The notes under the pieces were generated by a model that did no database searches, was not told where the DNA came from, and saw only the letters and a list, made by a program, of their open reading frames with translations. A stretch of DNA of 64,000 bases from Listeria kieliensis (GTDB lineage: Bacteria; Bacillota; Bacilli; Lactobacillales; Listeriaceae): NCBI RefSeq assembly GCF_003369925.1, contig NZ_LARY01000002.1, positions 992,001 to 1,056,000 of the forward strand, given 5' to 3'. A program made the position numbers and the translations under genes. Positions within the stretch are counted from its first letter, which is position 1. Every line of letters starts with the position of its first letter. This document shows positions 15,596 through 25,145 of the stretch, in pieces.

Positions 15596-17395
15596 ATGTC
15601 AGGATTTTTTGGGTTTATATCGAGAAATCAAAAAGAACTCAATAAAAAAATTGAACTGCAAAAAGTGATCCAAGATAAAAGCAAACATTTATTTTTAGAT
15701 AAAGAGCAGTTAATTGAATCAGAGGGTTTATTCGGTAAAATTTTCAGCCATACACATAAGAAATTTCAAAAAGATAAAGTGTTTAGTGAGGATGCTGAAG
15801 GTTTTTGGGTACTTGATGGCGTTGTTGTTAATAAAAAAAATTTAATGGAGCAATACAATCTTGACGCTCAGGCGGATATGTTATCTCTTATACGGAACAT
15901 AAATAGAAATTGTAAAAAGGAGAAGTTCCCTTTTTTTGATAAGCTTAGAGGAAGTTTTGCAGGGTGCTTTTTTGATTTTGATCGCGCAACTTTTACGATT
16001 TTTACGAACCATATTGGAGATAAGGAAGTTTTTATTTATTTTTCGGCTACTACCCAAACTCTTTATTTTGGAACGGATTTTCGAGTATTGGTGGAATTTA
16101 TATATCAACATACCGGAACGACTTTTGAGATCAATGAAAATGCTGCTTATAGTTTACTAACACATGGACATACACTTTGCCGAGAAACACTATTTAATGA
16201 AATAAAGCGTCTAGCGCCAGGTCATTATTTAGAATTTACTTCTGAAGGTAGTTTAGAAGAGAAGCCGTTTTATTTGATTAAAAATACTCCTGTACCTATT
16301 AGTGAACAAGAAGCGATAAAAAAAATAGATCAATACTTTCGTCAAGCGGTCAAAAGAGCTTTTGATAAGGATGCTGAGTATGGCTATAGACATTTAGTGG
16401 CTTTAAGAGGTGGTCTAGACTCTAGGATGACAACTTGGGTAGCTCATGATTTGGGTTATAAAGATATTCTCAACTACACCTTTTCGCAAACCGATTATTG
16501 GGATCAAACTGTACCGAAAGACATCACGCAAGTGCTACAACATGAATGGATGTTTCAAGCCCTAGATAATGGTTTATATTTATCGCGAAAATCAAGGGAA
16601 GCTGTGCAACTGACAGGTGGTCGTAGTCAAAATGCAGGTGTTACACACACGCTAAATATGTTAAACAATATAAATTTTAACAAATTTGGGATCGTCCATA
16701 CCGGGCAGCTAGGAGATGTAATTCTCGGGACTTATTATAGTGGTAGCAAGGCGAGGGCATTTTCACCAGGAGATGGTGCTGTTTCACAAAAATTAATCAA
16801 ACGGGTTAAGTATTCATCTCAAGTTGCAGTTCAAATTGAAGATCAAGAGCTATTTAAGTTTTATAATAGAGGATTAACTGGAGTGAATATTGGATTAAAA
16901 CCGATGTATCAATACACAGAAACTTTGTCCCCATTTCTAGATGTTGACTTTCTTAATTTTTGCTTTTCGCTACCTTTAGAGTACAGGTATGGTCATCGAA
17001 TCTATATAAAATGGATAAAAAAATGTTACCCACAAGCAGCGGACTTTGTGTATGAAAAAGTTGGTGGAAAAATTAATGGCAGAATAATGAATATCAAAGG
17101 TGTGCCTGTACCACTAATACGAGTTCCTTCAATGATCATAAAATATTTACGAAAAAAGACGGGGCGACTGCACAAAACAAAACAACATATGAATCCACTT
17201 GATTATTGGTACGAAAATAATAATGAACTGAAGGAATTTTATAATGACCAACTAAAGATAAATATAAATCGTGTGAAAAACGTGGAATTGAGAAAAGCTT
17301 GTGAATTTGTTTTTCAAAAAGGGGCCACCATTGAAAAAGATCAAGTTGTAACGTTTCTGCTTTTTTTACAAGATATGGAAACGTATGTGAAATGA
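15596..17395 (+). CDS. Asparagine synthase-like enzyme lacking the catalytic Cys
   Basis: A 599-residue homologue of AsnB. Residues 1-210 match the class II glutamine amidotransferase fold, but the nucleophile Cys2 is replaced by Ser (MSGFFGF), so glutamine hydrolysis should be lost. Residues 235-599 form the ATP-pyrophosphatase synthetase domain, with a modified PP-loop ALRGGLDSR (about 269-277). It starts at ATG 15596 after GGAAGAG; an upstream ATG overlaps the polymerase gene. In polysaccharide loci such proteins may amidate a uronic acid or join an amine to a carboxyl group. Next to a uronate-forming dehydrogenase, ManNAcA amidation is a reasonable guess. Free ammonia or an amine would be the donor. 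Confidence 0.75.
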   Translation: MSGFFGFISRNQKELNKKIELQKVIQDKSKHLFLDKEQLIESEGLFGKIFSHTHKKFQKDKVFSEDAEGFWVLDGVVVNKKNLMEQYNLDAQADMLSLIRNINRNCKKEKFPFFDKLRGSFAGCFFDFDRATFTIFTNHIGDKEVFIYFSATTQTLYFGTDFRVLVEFIYQHTGTTFEINENAAYSLLTHGHTLCRETLFNEIKRLAPGHYLEFTSEGSLEEKPFYLIKNTPVPISEQEAIKKIDQYFRQAVKRAFDKDAEYGYRHLVALRGGLDSRMTTWVAHDLGYKDILNYTFSQTDYWDQTVPKDITQVLQHEWMFQALDNGLYLSRKSREAVQLTGGRSQNAGVTHTLNMLNNINFNKFGIVHTGQLGDVILGTYYSGSKARAFSPGDGAVSQKLIKRVKYSSQVAVQIEDQELFKFYNRGLTGVNIGLKPMYQYTETLSPFLDVDFLNFCFSLPLEYRYGHRIYIKWIKKCYPQAADFVYEKVGGKINGRIMNIKGVPVPLIRVPSMIIKYLRKKTGRLHKTKQHMNPLDYWYENNNELKEFYNDQLKININRVKNVELRKACEFVFQKGATIEKDQVVTFLLFLQDMETYVK

Positions 17396-18882
17396 ATAAA
17401 AAGGATAGTGGAAATAAAATCTTATCGAAGTTTCTGTCTATATCGGTAGGAAGTTGGATCGCAATGCTAATTGGGTTTTTAAGCACCCCGGTGATTACTC
17501 GACTTTTGTCACCAGAAGAATTTGGTAAAGTATCGTTATTTTTATTGGTGGTCGAGGTGTTGACAGCAATAATTTTATTTGGTTCTGATCAAAGCTTTAT
17601 TCGCTTTTTTTATGAGGAGCAGTCTAATAAACGTCCTGTTTTGCTGCGAAAAAGTTTGTATCTGCCTTTATTGCTATACGCTGGCATTGCATTACTTTTT
17701 TTATGCTTTTATCAAATTTTTTCGCGGTTGCTGTTTTCAGAATCAAGTTTATATTTAATAGGCTTGCTACTTGTTTACGTATTGCTGCGAATATTCAGTA
17801 CTTGGTCGTCTCTAGTTATTAGAATGCAACAAAAAGGAAAACTATTTTCGTTAATTCAAGTTCTAAATAAACTAATCGAATTTATTGGAATCTTGGTTTT
17901 CGCTTATTTATTAGGAGACCAATACGAAGTCCTTATCTATGCACAAATTACATTTATGGTCATAGTAACTATTATTGCTATAAGCATAGAGTTTCATTTC
18001 TGGGATTTTTCCAAACAAAAAGGCGTGAAACTCGACAGTACTTTTTATGAGCGAATCAAGTATGGTTTTCCATTGATGATTACTTTATTAATGACTTTGG
18101 CTTTTCAGTCGGTAGATCGAATAACTATCAGAATTTGGGCGGGATATAACGAAGTAGGGCTATATTTTGCCGCATTTAAAATTATCGCACTTTTAAATAT
18201 GCTACAAATCAATTTTACTGCGTTTTGGACACCCCTTAGTTATGAGAAATACAAAAAAAATCCCAAGCAAACTCAATTTTTCCATAATGCACATCAAATA
18301 GTGGCGTACAGCATGTTAATGATTGCAGTAATAGTTTTAATGAGTAAAGGGATCATTATAGCTTTACTTGGTGCTGAATACCAACAGGCTGAGCATATTG
18401 TTCCATTCTTAGTATTTATTCCATTAATGTACACAGTTTCCGAAATAAGTGTCATTGGCATAAATTTTTATAAGAAAACAGGCTGGCATATTTTTATTAC
18501 GATCTTTGTATTTGCTGTAAATTTGTTAGGAAATATTCTACTGGTTCCTGTTATTGGTGCTGTAGGAGCTGCGGTATCCACAGGCTTATCGTACATTCTC
18601 TTTTATATGCTAAGAACTTATTTTTCCACCCGGTATTACAAAGTCGATTATGGAACTAAAAAGTTTTCTATTTCTGTTAGTTGTTTAGTGATGTATGCAT
18701 TTTATGCCACTTTTTATAAGGATGGTGTTGTAAGTTTTTTGCTTGGAATAACACTACTAGTGGTTATTACGCTTATTTATTATCAAGTAGTTAATGAGAT
18801 CATAAATTATTTTAAAAAATGGATTAATAAAGGTAATACTGGGAGTGACGTTTATGAAAATTTTGATGATAGGACCAGATAG
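17392..18882 (+). CDS. Wzx-type polysaccharide flippase
   Basis: A 496-residue membrane protein with about 12-14 hydrophobic segments, of the MOP/polysaccharide transporter family. The N-terminal LSISVGSWIAMLIGFLSTPV with TRLLSPEEFGKVSLFLL is the typical Wzx opening, and RISTIRxW-like and GAVGAAVSTGLSYILFYML segments recur later. It would move the lipid-linked repeat unit across the membrane. Its ATG overlaps the previous stop (ATGA), so it is translationally coupled. Confidence 0.9.
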   Translation: MNKKDSGNKILSKFLSISVGSWIAMLIGFLSTPVITRLLSPEEFGKVSLFLLVVEVLTAIILFGSDQSFIRFFYEEQSNKRPVLLRKSLYLPLLLYAGIALLFLCFYQIFSRLLFSESSLYLIGLLLVYVLLRIFSTWSSLVIRMQQKGKLFSLIQVLNKLIEFIGILVFAYLLGDQYEVLIYAQITFMVIVTIIAISIEFHFWDFSKQKGVKLDSTFYERIKYGFPLMITLLMTLAFQSVDRITIRIWAGYNEVGLYFAAFKIIALLNMLQINFTAFWTPLSYEKYKKNPKQTQFFHNAHQIVAYSMLMIAVIVLMSKGIIIALLGAEYQQAEHIVPFLVFIPLMYTVSEISVIGINFYKKTGWHIFITIFVFAVNLLGNILLVPVIGAVGAAVSTGLSYILFYMLRTYFSTRYYKVDYGTKKFSISVSCLVMYAFYATFYKDGVVSFLLGITLLVVITLIYYQVVNEIINYFKKWINKGNTGSDVYENFDDRTR

Positions 18883-19891
18883 TAAAGCTAAAGGCGGGAT
18901 GGCAACAGTGCTGAACAACTTTAAGAGCTTTACCTACACGGATTGTCAAATCATCTTTTTAACAAGTTGGCGTGAAAAGCATAGGATTTGGACAGCTATT
19001 AAATGTTTTTTTCAAATTCGGAAGACACTTAAGCAACAACAAATTGATTTAATTCATTTCCATGTAGCACAAAAGGGAAGCTTTTTTCGAAAAGCATTCT
19101 TGCTAGCAGCTGTCCCAAAGAAATATCACACGCTTTTTCACATGCACGCTTCTCAATTTGACACATTTTATGAAGTACAACCTACATTTATGAAGAAATG
19201 GATTGGTAAAGTTTTTAACAGAGTTGATGAAGTAGTTGTTTTAAGTCAAGAATGGGCACAATTCTATTGGGGATTGACCAACACTAAAATTTCAATCATT
19301 GAAAACGCGGTTTTTATACCGAAAAAAAACCCTTATGCGACCAATCAGAAATTAATTGTTACATTCGGAAAGATAGGTGAGCGAAAGGGCAGTTATGATA
19401 TTTTGAATATTGCGAAGCAAGTAGCAACTACCATGCCGGATGTGAAATTTATCTTGTATGGTGATGGAGAAGTTAATAAGATTCAACAAAAAATAAAGGA
19501 TTTGGAATTGTCAAATATAAGTGTGGGTGGATGGTTAGATGACAAAATGAAGAGCGAAGTGATGAAACATGCTGCAGTTCACCTTTTACCATCGTATCAA
19601 GAAGGTTTGCCAATGGCTATTTTGGAAACAATGTCTTATGGCATCCCTAATATTTCAACAGATGTTGGAGGAATTCCACAGATTATTCAAGATGGAGAGA
19701 ATGGCTATACTGTTCGACCAGGAGAGAATCAAAAGATGGCTAGGATTTTAGAACTTTTCTTGCGAAGTCCAGAGCTTCAGCGGCAACTATCAGATAAAGC
19801 TTATCAGACACTCAATGATAAGTTTTCAATTGATGATAATTTTAAAAAATGGATACATCTATACAAAAAAATAAATCAAGGAGGAAGTTAA
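18854..19891 (+). CDS. GT4-family glycosyltransferase
   Basis: A 345-residue GT-B enzyme. The N-terminal domain carries GPDSKAKGGMATV and DLIHFHVAQKGS; the C-terminal nucleotide-sugar domain has TFGKIGERKGSYDIL, LYGDGEVN and the E-x7-E pattern QEGLPMAILETMSYG. It is the only clear GT-B enzyme in the operon, so it probably adds the third sugar of the repeat unit. The ATG at 18854 follows GGGAG and overlaps the end of the flippase gene. Donor sugar unknown. Confidence 0.88.
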   Translation: MKILMIGPDSKAKGGMATVLNNFKSFTYTDCQIIFLTSWREKHRIWTAIKCFFQIRKTLKQQQIDLIHFHVAQKGSFFRKAFLLAAVPKKYHTLFHMHASQFDTFYEVQPTFMKKWIGKVFNRVDEVVVLSQEWAQFYWGLTNTKISIIENAVFIPKKNPYATNQKLIVTFGKIGERKGSYDILNIAKQVATTMPDVKFILYGDGEVNKIQQKIKDLELSNISVGGWLDDKMKSEVMKHAAVHLLPSYQEGLPMAILETMSYGIPNISTDVGGIPQIIQDGENGYTVRPGENQKMARILELFLRSPELQRQLSDKAYQTLNDKFSIDDNFKKWIHLYKKINQGGS

Positions 19892-20137
19892 GTGGATCAG
19901 TATTTTTCTAAACAAGAACAGCTTGAATTCTTGAACAGCTATTTTTTATCAACGGAGGAAGCTCTTAATATTTTGCAAATTTCAAAGCAAAATTTTTATT
20001 CCTTAGTGAATAGGCAGAAATTAACACGAATAAAAAAAGGAGGGGCTGTACTTTATTATCGAGTGGAAGTAATTGAACGTGCGAATAATCAGCCCTCCTT
20101 GCGGAAAAAATATCGACCATATGATAATTCAAATTAG
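19892..20137 (+). CDS. Small helix-turn-helix protein at operon end
   Basis: An 81-residue protein starting with GTG directly after the glycosyltransferase stop, behind AGGAGG. Residues 20-55 have an excisionase/MerR-like helix-turn-helix look (STEEALNILQISKQNFYSLVNRQKLTRIKKGGAVLYYR). Such proteins bind DNA as excisionases or accessory regulators. It has no recombinase neighbour. Placed last in the polysaccharide operon and tightly coupled, it may provide feedback control; this is inference. Confidence 0.65.
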   Translation: MDQYFSKQEQLEFLNSYFLSTEEALNILQISKQNFYSLVNRQKLTRIKKGGAVLYYRVEVIERANNQPSLRKKYRPYDNSN

Positions 20138-20232
20138 TTTTCTTGATGGTAAAAGTCTCTTTTAAAAAGTATTATTTTAGTTCTAAAAGTGGAGAATGAT
20201 GTAAGAAGCTTATTTTACTGTAGACTAATGAG

Positions 20233-21714
20233 TTAAGTTTTATAAAGCTTATGTTTTTTTTGGTTTTTATTGTTCAGCTGTTTTAATATTCTCTCAATAC
20301 GTTTGATTTCTCCAACGATGGGTGGATCACTGTATATATAAATGTTTTGTTTTTTAAATTCCGGCAATTCAACATCGCTAAGGATTAAATCGCAATTTTT
20401 GGGTGGAGAATGCCCCGTGTGGATTTCCAAGTGAAAAGGTGAATACTTTTTGACAATAGCTTCAATTCGTTTTACTTTATTACTGTAACTTGAATGAGTG
20501 ACCCACACGATAAGTTGTGGATCAAATGTGGCTAAATTTTTGTGAGTTTCGATGACATAAGTGAGCTGTAAAAATAGAAAGTCTCTAGCTTGAATGAAAG
20601 AGCTGAATTTTTCTTCTGAAGATAATTGTGCCAGAGTATCATCAAGTAGCTGACTGTAACCAGGAAATCGCTCTTTATAGTAAGCAATTTTTTGCTGCAT
20701 ATACATTTCACGTGCAACATTGCCCATGTACTCTGAATGGCTGCCGATTACTAATAACGAGTAGATAGCTTCTTCATTTTGCGATAAATCTAATCCAAAA
20801 TTGGTTTTAATGAGGTCTAGTATTCGTTTAGAGAAAGCGTGATTTGGAGGGGACTCTGCTCTATATTCTTGAATAATCAATTTTTTGTCGACATACTCTA
20901 AAGATTTCCAAATATTAATTCGAATCATTTTATAGAGATATTTAGTTTCATTTTCAATGATGTTTAAAGGAGCGGTTGTTTGAGAAATAATGCTTCTAAC
21001 AATTTTAGCTAAAGCCGGCATCATTGTAACTGTTGAGATCTCGGCTGTGTCAATTTTGTGACTTTGTTCAAGGCGAAGTTTAGTGACAGCAGCTAGAAAA
21101 GAGTGGCGCCATTGTTCTACGTAATGAAAAGTAATACTAAACTCTTTGCTTACTTCATTACGTTGTTTTTCAAAGTAAAAATCATTTTTATTAACGTGAA
21201 AAGGCCATTCAATCCCCCCATAACATTCCCATAAAAAAGCAAATAAAAAATAACGAATATCTTTTTCACGCCCTACAAATTGCATGTTTGTGAAATCAAA
21301 AGCAAGATCATATTGTTCTAAAAATGCCTTGCTTTCTTGAATGATCTTATAAAAATGAGACTTGCTAATGTAATTTTCTTCGCAAAAAGAAGATAAAGAA
21401 GAGTGCTTTTTAAAAGCGACGGAATTAATAAAATTAAAGGGGATAGAATCTTTAAGGATTAATAAACGAATACGATTGAAACTGATAGATGGGACCTTGT
21501 ATAAATAACTTCCCTTAAAGGATTTAATCAAGCAAACATCTTTTCCGAGCGGCTTTAGTAATTGAGGGATTATTTGTAAGTAGGTTTGAACAGTTGGGCG
21601 AGAAAGGGTTGTTTTTACTGCGAGCTCATCTAATGTCCAAAAACGATTGTCAGAATATAAGGTGGTTAGTAGTTTATACAAAGCATCTTGCTTTCTACTA
21701 AACAAAAAATCCAT
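20233..21714 (-). CDS. Mga-type transcriptional regulator
   Basis: A 493-residue protein with an N-terminal winged helix (DELAVKTTLSRPTVQTYLQIIPQLL, about 28-52), a second Mga helix-turn-helix (SLSSFCEENYISKSHFYKIIQESKAFL), a PRD-like helical middle and a C-terminal EIIB-like segment (LIVWVTHSSYSNKVKRIEAIVKKY; CDLILSDVELPEF). Mga-family regulators in Gram-positives control surface proteins and link them to sugar PTS state. It converges on the polysaccharide operon and is divergent from the LPXTG gene across a 353-base gap, so the LPXTG gene, the operon or both may be its target. ATG start after GGGGG. Confidence 0.8.
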   Translation of the reverse strand: MDFLFSRKQDALYKLLTTLYSDNRFWTLDELAVKTTLSRPTVQTYLQIIPQLLKPLGKDVCLIKSFKGSYLYKVPSISFNRIRLLILKDSIPFNFINSVAFKKHSSLSSFCEENYISKSHFYKIIQESKAFLEQYDLAFDFTNMQFVGREKDIRYFLFAFLWECYGGIEWPFHVNKNDFYFEKQRNEVSKEFSITFHYVEQWRHSFLAAVTKLRLEQSHKIDTAEISTVTMMPALAKIVRSIISQTTAPLNIIENETKYLYKMIRINIWKSLEYVDKKLIIQEYRAESPPNHAFSKRILDLIKTNFGLDLSQNEEAIYSLLVIGSHSEYMGNVAREMYMQQKIAYYKERFPGYSQLLDDTLAQLSSEEKFSSFIQARDFLFLQLTYVIETHKNLATFDPQLIVWVTHSSYSNKVKRIEAIVKKYSPFHLEIHTGHSPPKNCDLILSDVELPEFKKQNIYIYSDPPIVGEIKRIERILKQLNNKNQKKHKLYKT

Positions 21715-22067
21715 GGTAATATTACCCCCTTTTTCTTATCGAAAGATATCTTGTTTAGTTGCCTTTATTCTAACATAGACAGTGTTACTAATCATGAATG
21801 AAAAGCATTGTGATTTCAGAACTTTTTACGATAAAAAGGTGGGCTAGTTGCCTACTGTTAAAAATGTTGCTTTGCTATGAAGAAGGCCCCGGCTCCGTTG
21901 GAATGTAAATGAATGTGAACATTTTGTGACAAACAATGAAAAAACCTTCCGTTTAGCGAAAGATTTGCTAGTTTCTTGTGAATTTCGTTGCTATACTTAT
22001 ATGGAATGGAGCGGTTCTGATTAGGAGCTTAAGCCATTCAAAACTTCATGAAAAAGGGAGAATCGAG
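21715..22067. promoter_or_regulatory. Intergenic region with promoter of the LPXTG gene
   Basis: 353 bases between divergent genes. A -10 TATACT (21992-21997) and weak -35 TAGTTT (21969-21974), 17 bases apart, precede the LPXTG gene with a leader of about 65 bases. A GC-rich patch (GGCCCCGGCTCCG near 21887) stands out in AT-rich DNA. No gene is visible. Confidence 0.4.
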
Positions 22068-23321
22068 ATGAAAAAGACTATAAAGGTAAGTTGTGGAGTT
22101 TTAGCTTTGTCGATGGGCTTGTTTTTACCAAGTTCTGTACTTGCAGTAGAGGCACCAGAAGTAGACAAAGCCGAAAAGGTAGTTAGCGAAAGTCAGGTAC
22201 AAAACGAAGTCAAACAGCAAGATGCCGTGCAAGAAAATCAATCAAAACAGCTTGAAAAAGATGTTCCAGAAGTGAAACCAGAACAAGGAACAGATAAACA
22301 AGCTGAAAAAGCACCACAAGAAGCAGCGAAGCCAAAAGAATCTGTAAAAGCAGACGACAAAAAAGCTGTAGCTGAAAAGGATGCGAAAGTTACAACACCA
22401 CTTGCTGTAGCAAAAGCAAACGTGAGCGTAGAAATTAATTCAAGCGTTACACCTGCATACTTTGCAGAAGGAAAATCTGGTGTGGCACTAAGCTTTAAAA
22501 CAAATCCAGTTCTTTCAACAATTGGGAAGAAATCAGTTGTAATTGAAGCAACAGATGGCACAACAACAGAAGAAATCACTGTAAGCTACACAGTAGTTGA
22601 TACAAAAGCACCTGTTTTGAGCTTATTTGAAAATAATCCTGAATTCTCGCTAGATGAAGAATGGTTCGCAGACGAATTAGTAGACGTATCGGATAACTCT
22701 GGTGACTACGAGGTCTTCTTTGCGGATGGATCGACAACACTTAATACATCAAAAGTTGGTACATTTTCTGCGGTAATCGTAGCACGTGATGCAGCGGGAA
22801 ATGAATCTCGAGTTACGCTTACTTATACGGTAATTGATGATGAAGATATGTTTGATTATGCAGCACCACGAATTGATCCAGTGAAATCAACTGCGACAGA
22901 CGTTTATGGAACAACAAAACCAAACGCTCATGTACAATTAGGAAATGAAAATGGCGGCGTTATTGGCGAAGCGATTGCAGATGCAAACGGAAACTTCCAC
23001 ATTCATTTGACAACACCACTGAAGAGTGGTTCGGTTGTCCTTATCTGGTCGTTTATCCTTGAAACTGGCGAAATAAGTGACATTGGCATTTACACTTACG
23101 GACATACAAGTCTTTTGGAGAACACAGGCATCAAGCCTCTTCAAACAGTGAAAAAACCAGTTAAACCGGCTAAACCAGCGGCGCCAGTTGTAAAAACAGT
23201 TGCGAAAAAAGCTGATCCAGCAGCACTTCCAAAAACTGGGGATGCAGAAACAGGCGGACTTGCAGCAGCAGGTACATTACTTGCTGTACTAGCAGGCATG
23301 TACTTAAGAAAAAGAAATTAA
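22068..23321 (+). CDS. LPXTG-anchored surface protein with Ig-like domains
   Basis: 417 residues from the ATG at 22068 (GGGAG upstream; an earlier in-frame start has no site). It has a signal peptide MKKTIKVSCGVLALSMGLFLPSSVLA, then a long Glu/Lys/Gln-rich low-complexity stretch (about 30-115). Two Ig-like domains of the kind seen in Listeria surface proteins follow (ITVSYTVVDTKAPVL; DAAGNESRVTLTYTVID), then an OpcA-like Ig unit (TDVYGTTKPNAHVQLG, DANGNFHIHL). A Pro/Lys/Ala spacer leads to the sorting signal LPKTG, a hydrophobic stretch and RKRN. Sortase A should attach it to peptidoglycan. Ligand unknown. Confidence 0.88.
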   Translation: MKKTIKVSCGVLALSMGLFLPSSVLAVEAPEVDKAEKVVSESQVQNEVKQQDAVQENQSKQLEKDVPEVKPEQGTDKQAEKAPQEAAKPKESVKADDKKAVAEKDAKVTTPLAVAKANVSVEINSSVTPAYFAEGKSGVALSFKTNPVLSTIGKKSVVIEATDGTTTEEITVSYTVVDTKAPVLSLFENNPEFSLDEEWFADELVDVSDNSGDYEVFFADGSTTLNTSKVGTFSAVIVARDAAGNESRVTLTYTVIDDEDMFDYAAPRIDPVKSTATDVYGTTKPNAHVQLGNENGGVIGEAIADANGNFHIHLTTPLKSGSVVLIWSFILETGEISDIGIYTYGHTSLLENTGIKPLQTVKKPVKPAKPAAPVVKTVAKKADPAALPKTGDAETGGLAAAGTLLAVLAGMYLRKRN

Positions 23322-23331
23322 TAGTTGAGTG

Positions 23332-23366
23332 AAAACCGGCAGTTTTGTTTCTTGCCGGTTTTTGCT
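23332..23366 (+). terminator. Terminator of the LPXTG gene
   Basis: AAAACCGGCA (23332-23341) pairs with TGCCGGTTTT (23353-23362), and a T-tract continues. Confidence 0.85.
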
Positions 23367-23374
23367 TTAAAAAG

Positions 23375-23428
23375 ACGATCTCCCTTGTAAGTCCAGTTTC
23401 CATCTGAACTATTAGGGAGATCGTTTTT
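23375..23428. terminator. Terminator of the opposing acyl-CoA ligase gene
   Basis: ACGATCTCCCT (23375-23385) pairs with AGGGAGATCGT (23414-23424), with T- and A-rich flanks on both sides, so it can act in both directions. Confidence 0.7.
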
Positions 23429-23430
23429 GT

Positions 23431-25011
23431 TTAATTTTTAAGTTTCGCAAATTCTTGTTCGCGCAGCGCTACGCGTCTAATTTTCCCAGAATCCGTTTTA
23501 GGGAGCGAATTCACAAATTCAATTCGGCGCGGATATTTATACGGGGCGGTGATTTTCTTGGTAAACATTTGTAGTTCTCGTTTTAGCTCATCACTGCCCG
23601 TGTAACCATCCTTGAGCACAATGAAGGCTTTCACGACGGTGCCACGAATTTCGTCTGGGCTTGCCACAACCGCAACTTCTTTTACGGCTTCGTGGTGCGT
23701 GAGCGCGTCTTCAACTTCAAACGGCCCAATGGTGTATCCTGAACTGATAATAATATCGTCATTGCGTCCTTGAAACCAGTAATAATTAGATTCATCGGCG
23801 TAAGCCCGGTCCCCAGTGACGAAATAATTGCCACGGATGGCTTTTTCCAGCCGTTCAGGCTCTTTATAATACATTTTAAAGAGCGCCGGGAAATTTTTCT
23901 GAACCGCAATATCACCAATTTCACCTTGTGGAACTGAGTTGCCAGCTTCATCGACAATAGCCATATATTCAGGCATGATGGGTTTTCCCATCGAACCTGG
24001 GCGGATTGGAGTATCAACCAGCGTGCCAATCAGAAGTGTGCTTTCAGTTTGACCATAACCATCACGTACTTTGATTCCGAATGTATCTTGGAAAACATTG
24101 ATAACTTCGCGGTTGAGCGGTTCTCCGGCAGAAACGGCGCTTCTAAGATGAGATAAATCGAATCTATCCAAGTTTGGAACTTTGACCATTAAACGATACT
24201 CGGTCGGCGTACAGCAAAGGACATTAATTTGCTGCTGTTCTAGCAATTTCAGTTGGTTTTCAGGTGAGAAACGTCCGCTGTACATGAATCCCGTTGCGCC
24301 TTTTCCGAGAACAGAAAGAAACGGTGACCAAATCCATTTTTGCCATCCAGGGCCAGCTGTAGCCCAAACGCGGTCATTTTCACGAATATCAAGCCAGTGA
24401 TCAGCCGCAATCCGAATATGGGCGTAACCCCAGCCATGAACGTGCACTACGCCTTTCGGGTTTCCAGTTGTTCCACTTGTGAAAGCAAGTAAACATGGAT
24501 CATCTCGGTGAGTTTCAACGGGTGTAAAAGTATCAGAAGCCTCTGCCATGACAGCTTCGTAACTTGTCCATTCTGAGTCTGTTTCATTAAGTAGAATGCG
24601 CATTTTTACTAAGGAAGCAATATCTGGAATTTTATTAACTTCTTGATGGATTCCTGCGTAAGCAATGATTCCTTTTACGCCGGCTTGGTGGATGCGATAT
24701 TCAAGGTCGTGTGCTTTCAAAAGTTCAGATGCAGGAATAATAATGGCACCAGCCATCCATAACCCCATATAAATCGAATAAGTTTCAAGCAAGCGAGGCG
24801 TGATCACAATAACATGATCTCCTTTTTTAATTCCTGCTTGAGTAACGACATTTGCAAATTTGCGTGCTTCAGAAAGTAGCTCGTTATAGCTCCAGCTTCT
24901 TTCAGGTTCGTTTGGAGACTTCCAAATCAATGCCGTTTTATCAGAGGCAAATTTTGTGATTTCGTCCGTAATATTATAAAGTTCGGGTGCAACTAAGTTT
25001 TCTGAATACAA
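23431..25011 (-). CDS. Acyl-CoA synthetase (AMP-forming), MbcS/AcsA-like
   Basis: A 526-residue adenylate-forming ligase that activates a carboxylic acid to acyl-AMP and then acyl-CoA. Motifs: LAFTSGTTGNPKGVVHVHG (P-loop, about 170-188), RDGYGQTES (about 312-320), YFVTGDRAYAD and the C-terminal SLPKTDSGKIRRVALRE with the catalytic lysine. Its length and style match the Bacillus/Listeria branched-chain acyl-CoA synthetase MbcS group rather than the longer acetyl-CoA synthetase; in Listeria such an enzyme can feed branched-chain fatty acid synthesis. TTG start after AGGAGG. Substrate is inferred. Confidence 0.85.
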   Translation of the reverse strand: MYSENLVAPELYNITDEITKFASDKTALIWKSPNEPERSWSYNELLSEARKFANVVTQAGIKKGDHVIVITPRLLETYSIYMGLWMAGAIIIPASELLKAHDLEYRIHQAGVKGIIAYAGIHQEVNKIPDIASLVKMRILLNETDSEWTSYEAVMAEASDTFTPVETHRDDPCLLAFTSGTTGNPKGVVHVHGWGYAHIRIAADHWLDIRENDRVWATAGPGWQKWIWSPFLSVLGKGATGFMYSGRFSPENQLKLLEQQQINVLCCTPTEYRLMVKVPNLDRFDLSHLRSAVSAGEPLNREVINVFQDTFGIKVRDGYGQTESTLLIGTLVDTPIRPGSMGKPIMPEYMAIVDEAGNSVPQGEIGDIAVQKNFPALFKMYYKEPERLEKAIRGNYFVTGDRAYADESNYYWFQGRNDDIIISSGYTIGPFEVEDALTHHEAVKEVAVVASPDEIRGTVVKAFIVLKDGYTGSDELKRELQMFTKKITAPYKYPRRIEFVNSLPKTDSGKIRRVALREQEFAKLKN

Positions 25012-25145
25012 AATAGATTTCCTCCTTTTAAAAAATTAGTACCTGATATTAAAACATGGTAATATATTTAAATCTAAAAAGCAACTGTAAAGAAAAGCGA
25101 GATTATGCTAAGATGAAAAAAACGGTTGAGAAGTGAGGAACAGAA

